Position numbers and translations under genes: made by a program. The notes beneath the pieces are model-generated. The model searched no databases. It worked only from the letters and a program-made list of their open reading frames with translations, and was not told the origin of the DNA. A DNA stretch of 31,045 nt from JBEVNX01 sp040507895 (GTDB lineage Bacteria; Desulfobacterota; Binatia; JACPRU01): positions 1 to 31,045 of the forward strand of contig JBEVNX010000072.1 in NCBI GenBank assembly GCA_040507895.1. Direction: 5' to 3'. Of this stretch, positions 16,108-25,197 are shown piece by piece (positions within the stretch are counted from its first letter, which is position 1; every line of letters starts with the position of its first letter).

Positions 16108-16878
16108 ATGACGGAGGGTGCATCCTCGCCAAACGGGAATGACAAGATCCTCGCCGTCGACATCGGCGGCAGCGGCTTGAAGGCCGCGATCGTGAATCGA
16201 TCCGGGCGCATGCTCACCGAGCGCGCGCGCGTGCCGACGCCAGCGCGCGCCACGCCACAAGCCGTGCTGCGCGAGCTTGCCAAGCTCGTTCGCTCGCTCG
16301 ACGTCGAGTCCGTCACGGGCGTCTCCGTCGGGTTCCCCGGAGTGATTCGGAACGGGAAGGTACTGACGGCGGCGAACCTTGGAAGGGGATGGAAGGGCTT
16401 CGAGCTAGCCCGAGCTCTCGCCAAGCTCTGGAAGAAGCCGGTGCGCGTCGTCAACGACGCGGACATGCAAGGGCTGGGAGCGGCCGCGGGAACGGGCGTC
16501 GAAGTGGTCATCACGCTGGGCACGGGCTTCGGCTCGGCGTTGCTCGTCGACGGTGAGCTGATGCTCCACCTCGAGATCGCGCACATTCCGTTTCGCAACG
16601 GCGAAACGTACGACGAACAGCTCGGTCAGGCCGCGCGGAAGGCGGTCGGCAAGAAGAGGTGGAACCGCCGCGTGAAGCGCGCCATCGAGGCGCTGCGTGC
16701 GCTCACCCACTTCGACACGCTGTACATCGGCGGCGGCAACTCCCGGCACGTCACGCTCGAGCTCCCGGCCGACGTGCGGCTCGTGTCGAACGAGTGCGGG
16801 ATGAAGGGCGGCGCGGCGCTCTGGCGCGACGGCGGAGCTCGGAGACGCCGGCCGGCGCCGCGCGATTCGAACGCGTAG
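16108..16878 (+). CDS. ppgK: Polyphosphate glucokinase (ROK family)
   Basis: This 256-residue enzyme phosphorylates glucose using inorganic polyphosphate (and often ATP). Motifs are LAVDIGGSGLKAAIVN (phosphate-binding loop 1), GVSVGFPGVIRNGKV, NLGRGWKGFELA, VRVVNDADMQGLGA (catalytic Asp) and ITLGTGFGSALLVDGEL. The tail HIPFRNGETYDEQLGQ and LYIGGGNSRHV is typical of PPGK rather than general ROK kinases. ATG 16108 is chosen because the VDIGGSG motif then lies about 15 residues in, and GGAGG is present upstream. The 57 in-frame codons before it look non-coding. The C-terminal 15 residues are arginine-rich and not conserved. It ends one base before the convergent porin stop. Confidence 0.9.
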   Translation: MTEGASSPNGNDKILAVDIGGSGLKAAIVNRSGRMLTERARVPTPARATPQAVLRELAKLVRSLDVESVTGVSVGFPGVIRNGKVLTAANLGRGWKGFELARALAKLWKKPVRVVNDADMQGLGAAAGTGVEVVITLGTGFGSALLVDGELMLHLEIAHIPFRNGETYDEQLGQAARKAVGKKRWNRRVKRAIEALRALTHFDTLYIGGGNSRHVTLELPADVRLVSNECGMKGGAALWRDGGARRRRPAPRDSNA

Positions 16879-16879
16879 C

Positions 16880-18103
16880 TCAGAATCGCAGCGTCAGCTG
16901 CATCGCCACCGTCTGCTCGCCCTGCTGCTGGTGGCCGCTTTGCCGGTCGAGGCTGTATTGCAGCTTGTACTGCACGTGGCGGTCGAATCGGTAGCCGATC
17001 GCGGTGTCGATGCGCCAAGCGGGGCGATCCCAAGGGATGTCGCGTCCTTCGCCGTTCGAAATCTTCTCGAACATCGCCTGGTTCCAGCGCAGGGCGCCGA
17101 ACCACTGCGGCGCAACTTGGTACTTGGTCTCGACGTAGTAAGCGATCGCGTCGCAATCCTCGACGTTCGGGACCTCAGTGCGCGAGGCGAATAGCTCGCT
17201 CCAGATCTCCCAGTGGCGCCAGGCGTATGCGGCGTCGACGCCGAGGATCGTGTGAGAGAAGTCGCCGACATGCTTGCCGGGAGGAAGGGTGCTCTGTGCG
17301 GATTCGAGCATGTAGCTGCCGCGGCTCCCGGATACGCCGATTTGCCACGCTGCCCCGGGGTCCCAGCCGAGGCGCCCCGTGACGGTCGGATGGTTCCAGC
17401 CACGGTAGCGGAAGTCCCACTTGTCGGGCCGGGAGGCGAGGGATGCGTTCTTGAACTCGACGCCGTATTCGAGCTCTCGCCATCGGCCGAGCGCCGCGGC
17501 TCCGCTCGTGTAGCTCGGGCCCCAGAGAAGGGGCAGCCACTGGCGCTTTTTGTCGGAACTGTTCCGTCGCGACAGAAAATTAGATGGCGAGGTCGGCGCC
17601 GCGCGGTCGGCGATGATCGTGACGTTTTCGTAAGGCAACGGCGCATTGATCAGCGGGTTCTCCCAGGAGTCGTGGCGGCCGACCCAATTGCCGAACACGG
17701 TGGCGAACTTGCCGATCTGCAGGGCGATGCGCGCGTCGTCGAACGGCATGTAGAGGAGCCGGTATTGGTCGAACCGCACCGACGCGGAATCTTCGCGGGG
17801 ATCGAAGCCGCGATCGGCGCGTAACTCGACGAAGCTCGACAGGTGATCACCGAGCCGGCCGTCGAGAAAGAGCCACAGCCGCGGATTCGCGAAGTTGTCG
17901 TTGCCGCCGAAGATGAGACCGGGAGCCTGCTGGTCGAGCCGGTATCCTTCGATGTCGAAGAGCCCGGATAGCTGAAGCTGCGCGAGCCCATCGGCGCTCA
18001 CCCAGCGCAGCCGCTCGCTGACCTCGTCGAGGATTTCCGTCTGCGCGCCCGCGGCCCCGGCGGCGAGAAGCGCGAGGAGCGGCGCGAGGCGAGCGAGTCT
18101 CAT
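16880..18103 (-). CDS. Outer-membrane beta-barrel porin
   Basis: The 407-residue protein has a clear signal peptide (MRLARLAPLLALLAAGAAGAQ) and a mature part made of alternating amphipathic strands. Aromatic girdle residues are frequent, for example NPRLWLFLDGRLGDHLSSFVELRADRG. It ends in AMQLTLRF, the terminal phenylalanine that outer-membrane assembly machinery recognises. RFDQYRLLYMPFDDARIALQIGKFATVFGNWVGRH resembles phosphate-selective and related anion porins, but no substrate can be assigned. Its ATG overlaps the cyclase stop by four bases, making it the third gene of a coupled operon. Confidence 0.85.
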   Translation of the reverse strand: MRLARLAPLLALLAAGAAGAQTEILDEVSERLRWVSADGLAQLQLSGLFDIEGYRLDQQAPGLIFGGNDNFANPRLWLFLDGRLGDHLSSFVELRADRGFDPREDSASVRFDQYRLLYMPFDDARIALQIGKFATVFGNWVGRHDSWENPLINAPLPYENVTIIADRAAPTSPSNFLSRRNSSDKKRQWLPLLWGPSYTSGAAALGRWRELEYGVEFKNASLASRPDKWDFRYRGWNHPTVTGRLGWDPGAAWQIGVSGSRGSYMLESAQSTLPPGKHVGDFSHTILGVDAAYAWRHWEIWSELFASRTEVPNVEDCDAIAYYVETKYQVAPQWFGALRWNQAMFEKISNGEGRDIPWDRPAWRIDTAIGYRFDRHVQYKLQYSLDRQSGHQQQGEQTVAMQLTLRF

Positions 18104-19857
18104 GGGGCGCCGGATTCCGGCCGCACGCGAAACGCCGGCATGAGGCCGCTGAAGCCTCTGAGCGTGAGCCCGGGGAGCGGATCGGCGCCGATCTCACTGC
18201 CGATGTGCAAATACGTCGTCTCGTCGACGAGAATCTCCATCGGGCCCGCTGCCGAGCACAGCCGAGAAGCCAAGTTCACGCGCTCGCCGAGCACGCTGTA
18301 GCTCAGGCGGTCGCTCGACCCCATGCGGCCCGCCACCACCATTCCCGAGGCGACGCCGATCCCGACCTCGAGCCGATGGCGCGAGGTCGCGTTGAGCCGC
18401 TGGCGGGCTGCGACCATGCCGCGCGCGCACCGCAGGGCGCTGAGCGCGTCTTCGCCGTAGCTTTTGGGGGCCCCGAACAGCGCCATCACCAGATCGCCGA
18501 CGAACTTGTCGACCACGCCGCGATGCTCGTAGACGATCGCGGTCATCGCCGTCATGTGCTCGTTGACCAGCTCGACGACGTCGGTCGGGCTCATCTGCTC
18601 CGTGAGCGCCGTGAAGCCGCGAATGTCGCAGAAGAGCACGGTCACTTCGCGGAGCTCGCCGCCGAGCGCGAAGCCGCCGCTCAAGAGCTCGCTGGCCACC
18701 TGCTTGTCCGCGACCAAATCGAGCAGGCTTCGATAGCGCTCTTTGAGCTCGAGCCCGGTGGCCATCTCGTTGAAGGAGCCCGCGAGGCGGCCGACCTCGT
18801 CACGAGCGCGCACCGGTACTTGGATCGAGAAGTTGCCGCGCTGAATCTCCGAGGTCGCGGCGACGAGCTCGCGGATCGGGACCGACAGACCGCGCGAGAT
18901 CTGCAGGCTGAGCACGAGCGCGGCGGCCAAGCCGAGCGCGCCGAAGGCGAGCACGAGTCGGCGCAGGCGCGCTTCCTCGGCGAGCGGCTCGGCCAGTGAA
19001 TAGAGCGACACTTGCTCCGCGAGGGGAAAGCCATCGCCCCGCGGCAGCGCGCGGAACAGCACCTGTTGCGGAACGCCGCCGATCGCCGTACGCCATTCGC
19101 CGCTCGCCGTCGCCGTCCGGCGGGCCAGCTCACCGCTCACTTGCCGCCGCGCGGCTTCGGACAGGGCCCGCGAATGAAGCTCGCCGCCGACCCAGAGCGC
19201 GCTTCGCACGAGTGTCGAAGCGCCGGTCACAGGTGACTCCACGAGCGGGAATCCGATCGCCAAGGCGCCGAGCGGGCGCCGCCGCACCGGGTCGACGATG
19301 CGCGTGAGCACCACCTCGTGAAGCTCGGAACGCTCGGGGCCGGCGAGGGCGAGGTAGCCGAATGCCTGGGTCTCGTTCTCTCCCATCGCGCGAGCCGCGG
19401 TCGAAAGCGCGCGCTTCGTGGGCTCGACCGCTGCTCGATCGAGCACGCCGGCCCGCGCATCGGGAGGAGGCAGCACGGCGCCTCCTCGATCGATCAGGCG
19501 GAAGAACGTCGCAGGCCGCAGCGCACGCAGCCCGACGTCCGGGCTCATCACCTTGCGCAGTTCGTCGAAGGCGATCGTATAGAGGAGCGCGGCGTCACTC
19601 TCCTCGAAGGCGGCGACGAGGCGAACCGAGCGCGCGAGTTCCAGGCACTTGTCCTTGACGGCGGCGAGCCGCGCGTCCTGCGCGGCGGAGAAGAGATCCG
19701 CCTCGGCACGGAACCTCTCGCGGAAGATCTTCGCGTAGGTCGCGGCCACGGCCTGCTGCGTGACCAGCAGCGCGCCGCCGGCGACGGCGGTCACGACCAG
19801 CATCATCGCCAGGAAGAGCTTCCAGCGGAAGCTCAGAGCCGTGAGGGAGAGGCTCAT
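18100..19857 (-). CDS. Membrane-bound class III adenylate/guanylate cyclase with periplasmic sensor and HAMP domain
   Basis: The 585-residue protein has a membrane helix at about 12-34, a periplasmic sensor region of about 265 residues (double-Cache-like in size) and a second helix at 301-320. A HAMP linker runs to about 375 and a class III cyclase domain covers 400-580. The metal aspartates are D411 (VLFCDIRGFT) and D455 (DKFVGDLVMALFG). K451 is the purine-selecting lysine, and N528 and R532 (VNLASRL) are the transition-state residues. The usual Asp of the GDxVN motif is replaced by E525 (LGERVN), so ATP preference is likely but not certain. Its ATG overlaps the cupredoxin-gene stop (ATGA), and its stop overlaps the porin start. 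Confidence 0.92.
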   Translation of the reverse strand: MSLSLTALSFRWKLFLAMMLVVTAVAGGALLVTQQAVAATYAKIFRERFRAEADLFSAAQDARLAAVKDKCLELARSVRLVAAFEESDAALLYTIAFDELRKVMSPDVGLRALRPATFFRLIDRGGAVLPPPDARAGVLDRAAVEPTKRALSTAARAMGENETQAFGYLALAGPERSELHEVVLTRIVDPVRRRPLGALAIGFPLVESPVTGASTLVRSALWVGGELHSRALSEAARRQVSGELARRTATASGEWRTAIGGVPQQVLFRALPRGDGFPLAEQVSLYSLAEPLAEEARLRRLVLAFGALGLAAALVLSLQISRGLSVPIRELVAATSEIQRGNFSIQVPVRARDEVGRLAGSFNEMATGLELKERYRSLLDLVADKQVASELLSGGFALGGELREVTVLFCDIRGFTALTEQMSPTDVVELVNEHMTAMTAIVYEHRGVVDKFVGDLVMALFGAPKSYGEDALSALRCARGMVAARQRLNATSRHRLEVGIGVASGMVVAGRMGSSDRLSYSVLGERVNLASRLCSAAGPMEILVDETTYLHIGSEIGADPLPGLTLRGFSGLMPAFRVRPESGAP

Positions 19858-20519
19858 GGAAAATCGGCGTGGAGCGTGCCGCCCTCCACCAGATCGACCG
19901 GGCGTTCCCACACCAGGTCCTCATCGACCCAGACCTTCAGCAGCTGGTGGCCGGCCGGGACGCCATCGAGCCGGTAGCGCCCTTCCTTCGAGGTCTTCGC
20001 GAAGTATGGAGTATCGAGCACTAGGATCCAGCCGCGCATGTGGTCGTGGATCTCGCAAAAGAGCTTCACGAGGCCGGGCTGATCGAAGACGAGTTCCGCG
20101 GGCTGCTCGTTCTTTCGGTAGCGGCCGAGGTCGAAGCGCTTCGGCTTCGAGTACGAGAACACGCTGTGGTACTCGTCGTCGAGATTCGGGAACATGACCG
20201 CGCTGCCGCGCTCGATCGCAAGCAGTCCCGGCGCGAACTGATAGTGGTGCTGCGCCATCTCCGCGCGCCGCGTGTCTGCGCGCGACGGGCGGACGGAGCT
20301 TTCGACGAAGATCACGGCCGCGGGCGCGTCGGGAGGGCCGACCTCGGCTCCGGTCTTCGTCTGGTAGCGCGAATTGGGCAACGGCGGGGGCGGGCGATCC
20401 GGGAGGGTTACGGTTCCCTCGACGACGGCGCCGGCCCGCGCCCACGATGGAGCCCCGAGCGACGCCAGCCAGATCAGGCCGGAGAGGAGCGCCGCCCGCC
20501 CGCTGTCACTTCGCGCCAC
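19854..20519 (-). CDS. Cupredoxin-like periplasmic protein (methylamine-utilisation/plastocyanin type)
   Basis: This 221-residue protein has a signal peptide (LLSGLIWLASLGAPSWARA) and a plastocyanin-like copper-site pattern: H118 (DDEYHSVFSYSKPKRFDLG), C155 and H158 (FCEIHDHM) and M161. Those are the four ligands expected for a type 1 copper centre. The C-terminal 50 residues (YFAKTSKEGRYRLDGVPAGHQLLKVWVDED) look like a carboxypeptidase-regulatory-type beta-sandwich. The start is GTG 20519 behind AAAAGGG. It heads the cupredoxin-cyclase-porin operon, so it may supply or sense copper or redox state for the cyclase. That link is inference. Confidence 0.85.
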   Translation of the reverse strand: MARSDSGRAALLSGLIWLASLGAPSWARAGAVVEGTVTLPDRPPPPLPNSRYQTKTGAEVGPPDAPAAVIFVESSVRPSRADTRRAEMAQHHYQFAPGLLAIERGSAVMFPNLDDEYHSVFSYSKPKRFDLGRYRKNEQPAELVFDQPGLVKLFCEIHDHMRGWILVLDTPYFAKTSKEGRYRLDGVPAGHQLLKVWVDEDLVWERPVDLVEGGTLHADFP

Positions 20520-20644
20520 CGAGGCCCTTTTCTCAAACGGAACCGGAGTTTGCGAGGGAGAATCGGGCGAAGGGCCCCCCTCGATTTTCGTCGAGAACGA
20601 TCATAGGGACTGTGGCTTGCCCTTTGCGGGCGAAGGAGAGCGCG

Positions 20645-21505
20645 ATGGCATACGAGCAAATTCTCTATTCGGTCGAGGACAGGGTCCTCACGCTCACCTT
20701 GAATCGAGCAGACCGCCTGAACGCCTTCACCGGGCAGATGTGTCGCGAGCTGCTCGATGCCTTCGATCGCGCCGACGCCGACGACGCCGTGCGCGCCGTC
20801 GTCGTCACTGGAGCCGGGAAGGGATTCTGCGCCGGCGCCGACCTCGGTGGCGGCAGCCGGACGTTCGACTCCTCTGCTCGCGGCGGCGGAGAGCCGATCG
20901 AAGAGCCGCGCGACGGAGGCGGGCTGCTGACGCTGCGGATCTACGACAGCAAAAAGCCGGTGATCGCCGCCATCAACGGCGCCGCGGTCGGCATCGGCAT
21001 CACCATGACGCTCCCCATGGACGTACGCATCGCGTCGAGCGCTGCGCGCATGGGCTTCGTGTTCGCCCGACGAGGCATCGTGCCGGAAGCGTGCTCGAGT
21101 TGGTTTCTGCCGCGCGTGGTGGGTATCAACCGAGCCGCGGAATGGGTGTACACGGGGCGCGTGTTCGGCGCGGAAGAGGCCCTGGCCGGAGGCTTGGTGA
21201 GCCGCGTCGTCGCGGCCGAGGACCTCTTGCCCACCGCGCGGGGCATCGCTCACGAGATCGCGGACAACACTTCGGCGATGTCGGTCGCGCTCACCCGGCA
21301 GATGCTGTGGAAGATGCTCGGCGCCGACCACCCGATGGAAGCGCACCGGATCGATTCGAAGGCGGTCCACTGGATGGGCCGCTCCCCGGACGCCCGCGAA
21401 GGCGTGAGCGCGTTCCTGGAGAAGCGCGCCGCCAAGTTCACGCTCAAGCCGAGCGCCATGCCCGAGTTCTATCCCTGGTGGGCGGAAAGGAAATTTCGCG
21501 AGTGA
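20645..21505 (+). CDS. Enoyl-CoA hydratase/isomerase family protein
   Basis: This 286-residue crotonase has both oxyanion-hole segments, GAGKGFCAGADLGG and INGAAVGIGITMTLPMDVRIAS. A catalytic glutamate candidate lies in RRGIVPEACSSWFLPRVVG. The later LTRQMLWKMLGADHPMEAH segment resembles large crotonase-like proteins of aromatic or long-chain acyl-CoA degradation. ATG 20645 follows GAAGGAG. The 125-base gap upstream is shared with the divergent cupredoxin operon and contains an imperfect CAAAC/GTTTG dyad (20534-20552). The gene is followed after 43 bases by ettA. Confidence 0.93.
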   Translation: MAYEQILYSVEDRVLTLTLNRADRLNAFTGQMCRELLDAFDRADADDAVRAVVVTGAGKGFCAGADLGGGSRTFDSSARGGGEPIEEPRDGGGLLTLRIYDSKKPVIAAINGAAVGIGITMTLPMDVRIASSAARMGFVFARRGIVPEACSSWFLPRVVGINRAAEWVYTGRVFGAEEALAGGLVSRVVAAEDLLPTARGIAHEIADNTSAMSVALTRQMLWKMLGADHPMEAHRIDSKAVHWMGRSPDAREGVSAFLEKRAAKFTLKPSAMPEFYPWWAERKFRE

Positions 21506-21548
21506 CGTCCCACGACCTCACGCGGGCGGAGGGAGAGGCTCCGTAACG

Positions 21549-23221
<1,673 letters not shown>

Positions 23222-23225
<4 letters not shown>

Positions 23226-23354
23226 GACAGCAGGGGTGTTCGAACGGAGACGACGACGCGACCAACGGGAGCGGCGTGACAAAACGGCTGAGAGACAGCA
23301 GGGTGTTCGAACGGAGACGACGACGCGACTAACGGAAGCGGCTTGACAAGACGG
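23222..23354. repeat. Two tandem copies of a ~66-bp unit after ettA
   Basis: Copy 1 (23222-23287, 66 bp) and copy 2 (23288-23354, 67 bp) are near identical. Both share the core TGTTCGAACGGAGACGACGA and the tail AACGG(G/A)AGCGGC(G/T)TGACAA(A/G)ACGG. A third copy starts (CTGAGACAAGG) and breaks off. Copy 1 begins inside the ettA stop codon, where CTCAG (23214-23218) and CTGAG (23222-23226) also form a small dyad. The copies are adjacent without spacers, so this is not a CRISPR. It may be a local duplication or part of an interspersed family. Confidence 0.85.
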
Positions 23355-23411
23355 CTGAGACAAGGCGACGGAACGCGCGCGAAGTGACGAAGACATGAAG
23401 CGGAGGTGAGC

Positions 23412-24248
23412 ATGAAATACGCCTTGACGATCTTTCCGACCGATGAAGCGATCCGACCCGACGAGCTGGCTCGCGCCGCGGAAGATCGTGGCTTCGAATC
23501 GCTGTTCTTCCCCGAGCACACCCACATCCCGTGCTCGCGCAAGACGCCGTATCCCGCCGGCGGGGAGTTACCGCGCGAGTACACGCGCACTCACGACCCC
23601 TTCGTCGCTCTGACGATGGCGGCAGCGGTGACGAAGAAGATCAAGCTCGCCACCGGCATCTGCCTGGTGATCGAGCGCGACCCGATCACCACCGCCAAGG
23701 AGGTGGCGAGCCTCGACTACCTTTCGGGCGGTCGCGCGATGCTCGGCATCGGCGCCGGATGGAACGTCGAGGAGATGGGCAACCACGGCACGAGCTTCAA
23801 GAACCGCTGGCAGCTGCTGCGCGAGCGAGTCGAGGCCATGAAGGCGATCTGGCAGCAGGAGCGCGCCGAGTATCACGGCAAGCTGGTCGACTTCGATCCG
23901 ATCTGGTCGTTCCCCAAGCCCGTGCAGAGGCCGCACCCGCCGGTGCTGCTCGGCGGTCACGGGCCGAAGGCGCTCGAGCGCGTGGTGCGCTACTGCGACG
24001 GATGGATGCCGATCTCGCTGCGCGCCGGTGACCTGAAGAAGCAGATCGGCGAGCTCCGCGAGACGGCGAAGAGAGCCGGGCGAGAACCCAAGTCGATCTC
24101 GATCTCGGTCTTCTGGGCGCCGGCCGATCGTGCGCAGATCGACGCCTACGAGGAGATGGGCGTGGAGCGCTCGATTCTGGCCTTGCCGCCCGCGCCGCGC
24201 GACAAAGTTCTACCGATCCTCGACAACCACGCGAAGCTCGTACGTTGA
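23412..24248 (+). CDS. LLM-class F420-dependent oxidoreductase (Rv2161c type)
   Basis: This 278-residue protein is a luciferase-like TIM-barrel oxidoreductase. PDELARAAEDRGFESLFFPEHTHIPCSRKTPYP, GGELPREYTRTHDPFVAL, EVASLDYLSGGRAMLGIGAGWNVEEMGNHG and WSFPKPVQRPHPPVLLGG are features of the TIGR03619 family, whose members are thought to use coenzyme F420. GGAGGTGA lies 5 bases before ATG 23412; the GTG two codons earlier is less likely. The substrate is unknown. It is followed after 10 bases by a crotonase gene and is probably co-transcribed with it. Confidence 0.92.
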   Translation: MKYALTIFPTDEAIRPDELARAAEDRGFESLFFPEHTHIPCSRKTPYPAGGELPREYTRTHDPFVALTMAAAVTKKIKLATGICLVIERDPITTAKEVASLDYLSGGRAMLGIGAGWNVEEMGNHGTSFKNRWQLLRERVEAMKAIWQQERAEYHGKLVDFDPIWSFPKPVQRPHPPVLLGGHGPKALERVVRYCDGWMPISLRAGDLKKQIGELRETAKRAGREPKSISISVFWAPADRAQIDAYEEMGVERSILALPPAPRDKVLPILDNHAKLVR

Positions 24249-24258
24249 GGAGGGGATT

Positions 24259-25032
24259 GTGGCCGAAGTCGAGCTCAGCCGCCGGGATTCGATTCTCACG
24301 GTCACGCTGAATCGTCCCGAAAAGCGCAACTCGATGACCTCGGGGCTCTTGGCCCGTCTCCTCGAGGTCTTCGAGTCGCTCGCCGAACAGCGCGACGTGC
24401 GAGTCGTGGTCGTGCGCGGCGCCGGCAAGTCGTTCTGTGCGGGCCTCGACCTCGGAGAGATGGCGGCCGCCCGTGCCTCGAGTGGCGCGGTCGGGCTCAC
24501 CGAGATCGAGGACGTCTTCCACGCGCTCGAACGGGTTCCGCAGGCGACGATCGCGATGGTGCAGGGCGAGGCGATCGCAGGCGGCTGCGAGCTGGCGCTG
24601 CACTGTGACCTCAGGGTCGCCGCCGACGACGTCAAGTTCGCGATGCCGCTCGCCCGGCTCGGGCTCGCGCTGCCGTTCGCGCTGATCCAGAAGCTCCTCG
24701 ACACGATCGGCACCGCGCAGACCAAGGAGCTGCTGTTCACCGGCGAGTTCTTTCGCGCCGAGCGCGCGACCGCGCTCAACATGGTGAATCGGCTCGTCCC
24801 GCTCGCCGACCTCGAGCGCTCGACCTATGAGCTCGCCGAGACGATCGCCGCCAACGCCCCGCTGTCGATCGCGGCGATGAAGCGCGCCGTTCATCGCGCC
24901 AATGCGTTTCGCCGGACGATCGAGCACGAGGACTACGCGGCCGAGGTCGCGCGCGTCGCGCGCAGCGAAGACGTGATCGAGGGAGTGGCCGCGATGCGCG
25001 AGAAGCGGCCGGCGCGCTTTCAGGGGAAATAG
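24259..25032 (+). CDS. Enoyl-CoA hydratase/isomerase family protein (second copy)
   Basis: This 257-residue crotonase has oxyanion-hole segments GAGKSFCAGLDLGEM and VQGEAIAGGCELALHCDLRVAADD. The later ARLGLALPFALIQKLLDTIG segment has no glutamate where hydratases have Pro-Glu, so the reaction may differ from simple hydration. GTG 24259 is preferred because a GAGGAGGGGA sequence lies just before it. Only 10 bases separate it from the F420-type oxidoreductase gene, which suggests a two-gene operon. It is not a close copy of the crotonase at 20645-21505. Confidence 0.92.
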   Translation: MAEVELSRRDSILTVTLNRPEKRNSMTSGLLARLLEVFESLAEQRDVRVVVVRGAGKSFCAGLDLGEMAAARASSGAVGLTEIEDVFHALERVPQATIAMVQGEAIAGGCELALHCDLRVAADDVKFAMPLARLGLALPFALIQKLLDTIGTAQTKELLFTGEFFRAERATALNMVNRLVPLADLERSTYELAETIAANAPLSIAAMKRAVHRANAFRRTIEHEDYAAEVARVARSEDVIEGVAAMREKRPARFQGK

Positions 25033-25094
25033 GACCGTATAGCCGCATCACTCACAAAAGCCGATCGCGCGCCATCCCGGGCCGTGCGACCCTC

Positions 25095-25111
25095 CTCGAC
25101 GTACCGTCGAG
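25095..25111. terminator. Short dyad between convergent genes
   Basis: CTCGAC (25095-25100) and GTCGAG (25106-25111) flank a GTACC loop. It lies in the 165-base gap between the second crotonase gene and the convergent aminotransferase gene. It is a weak terminator candidate with no T tract. I see nothing else in that gap. Confidence 0.25.
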
Positions 25112-25197
25112 TGCGCCTGCGTTGGGTCACGCGGCGCTCGGCCGCAGCTGACGCACGCTCGACGCATTCCGAACGAACGCTGGTGAGGGATGCGGGC

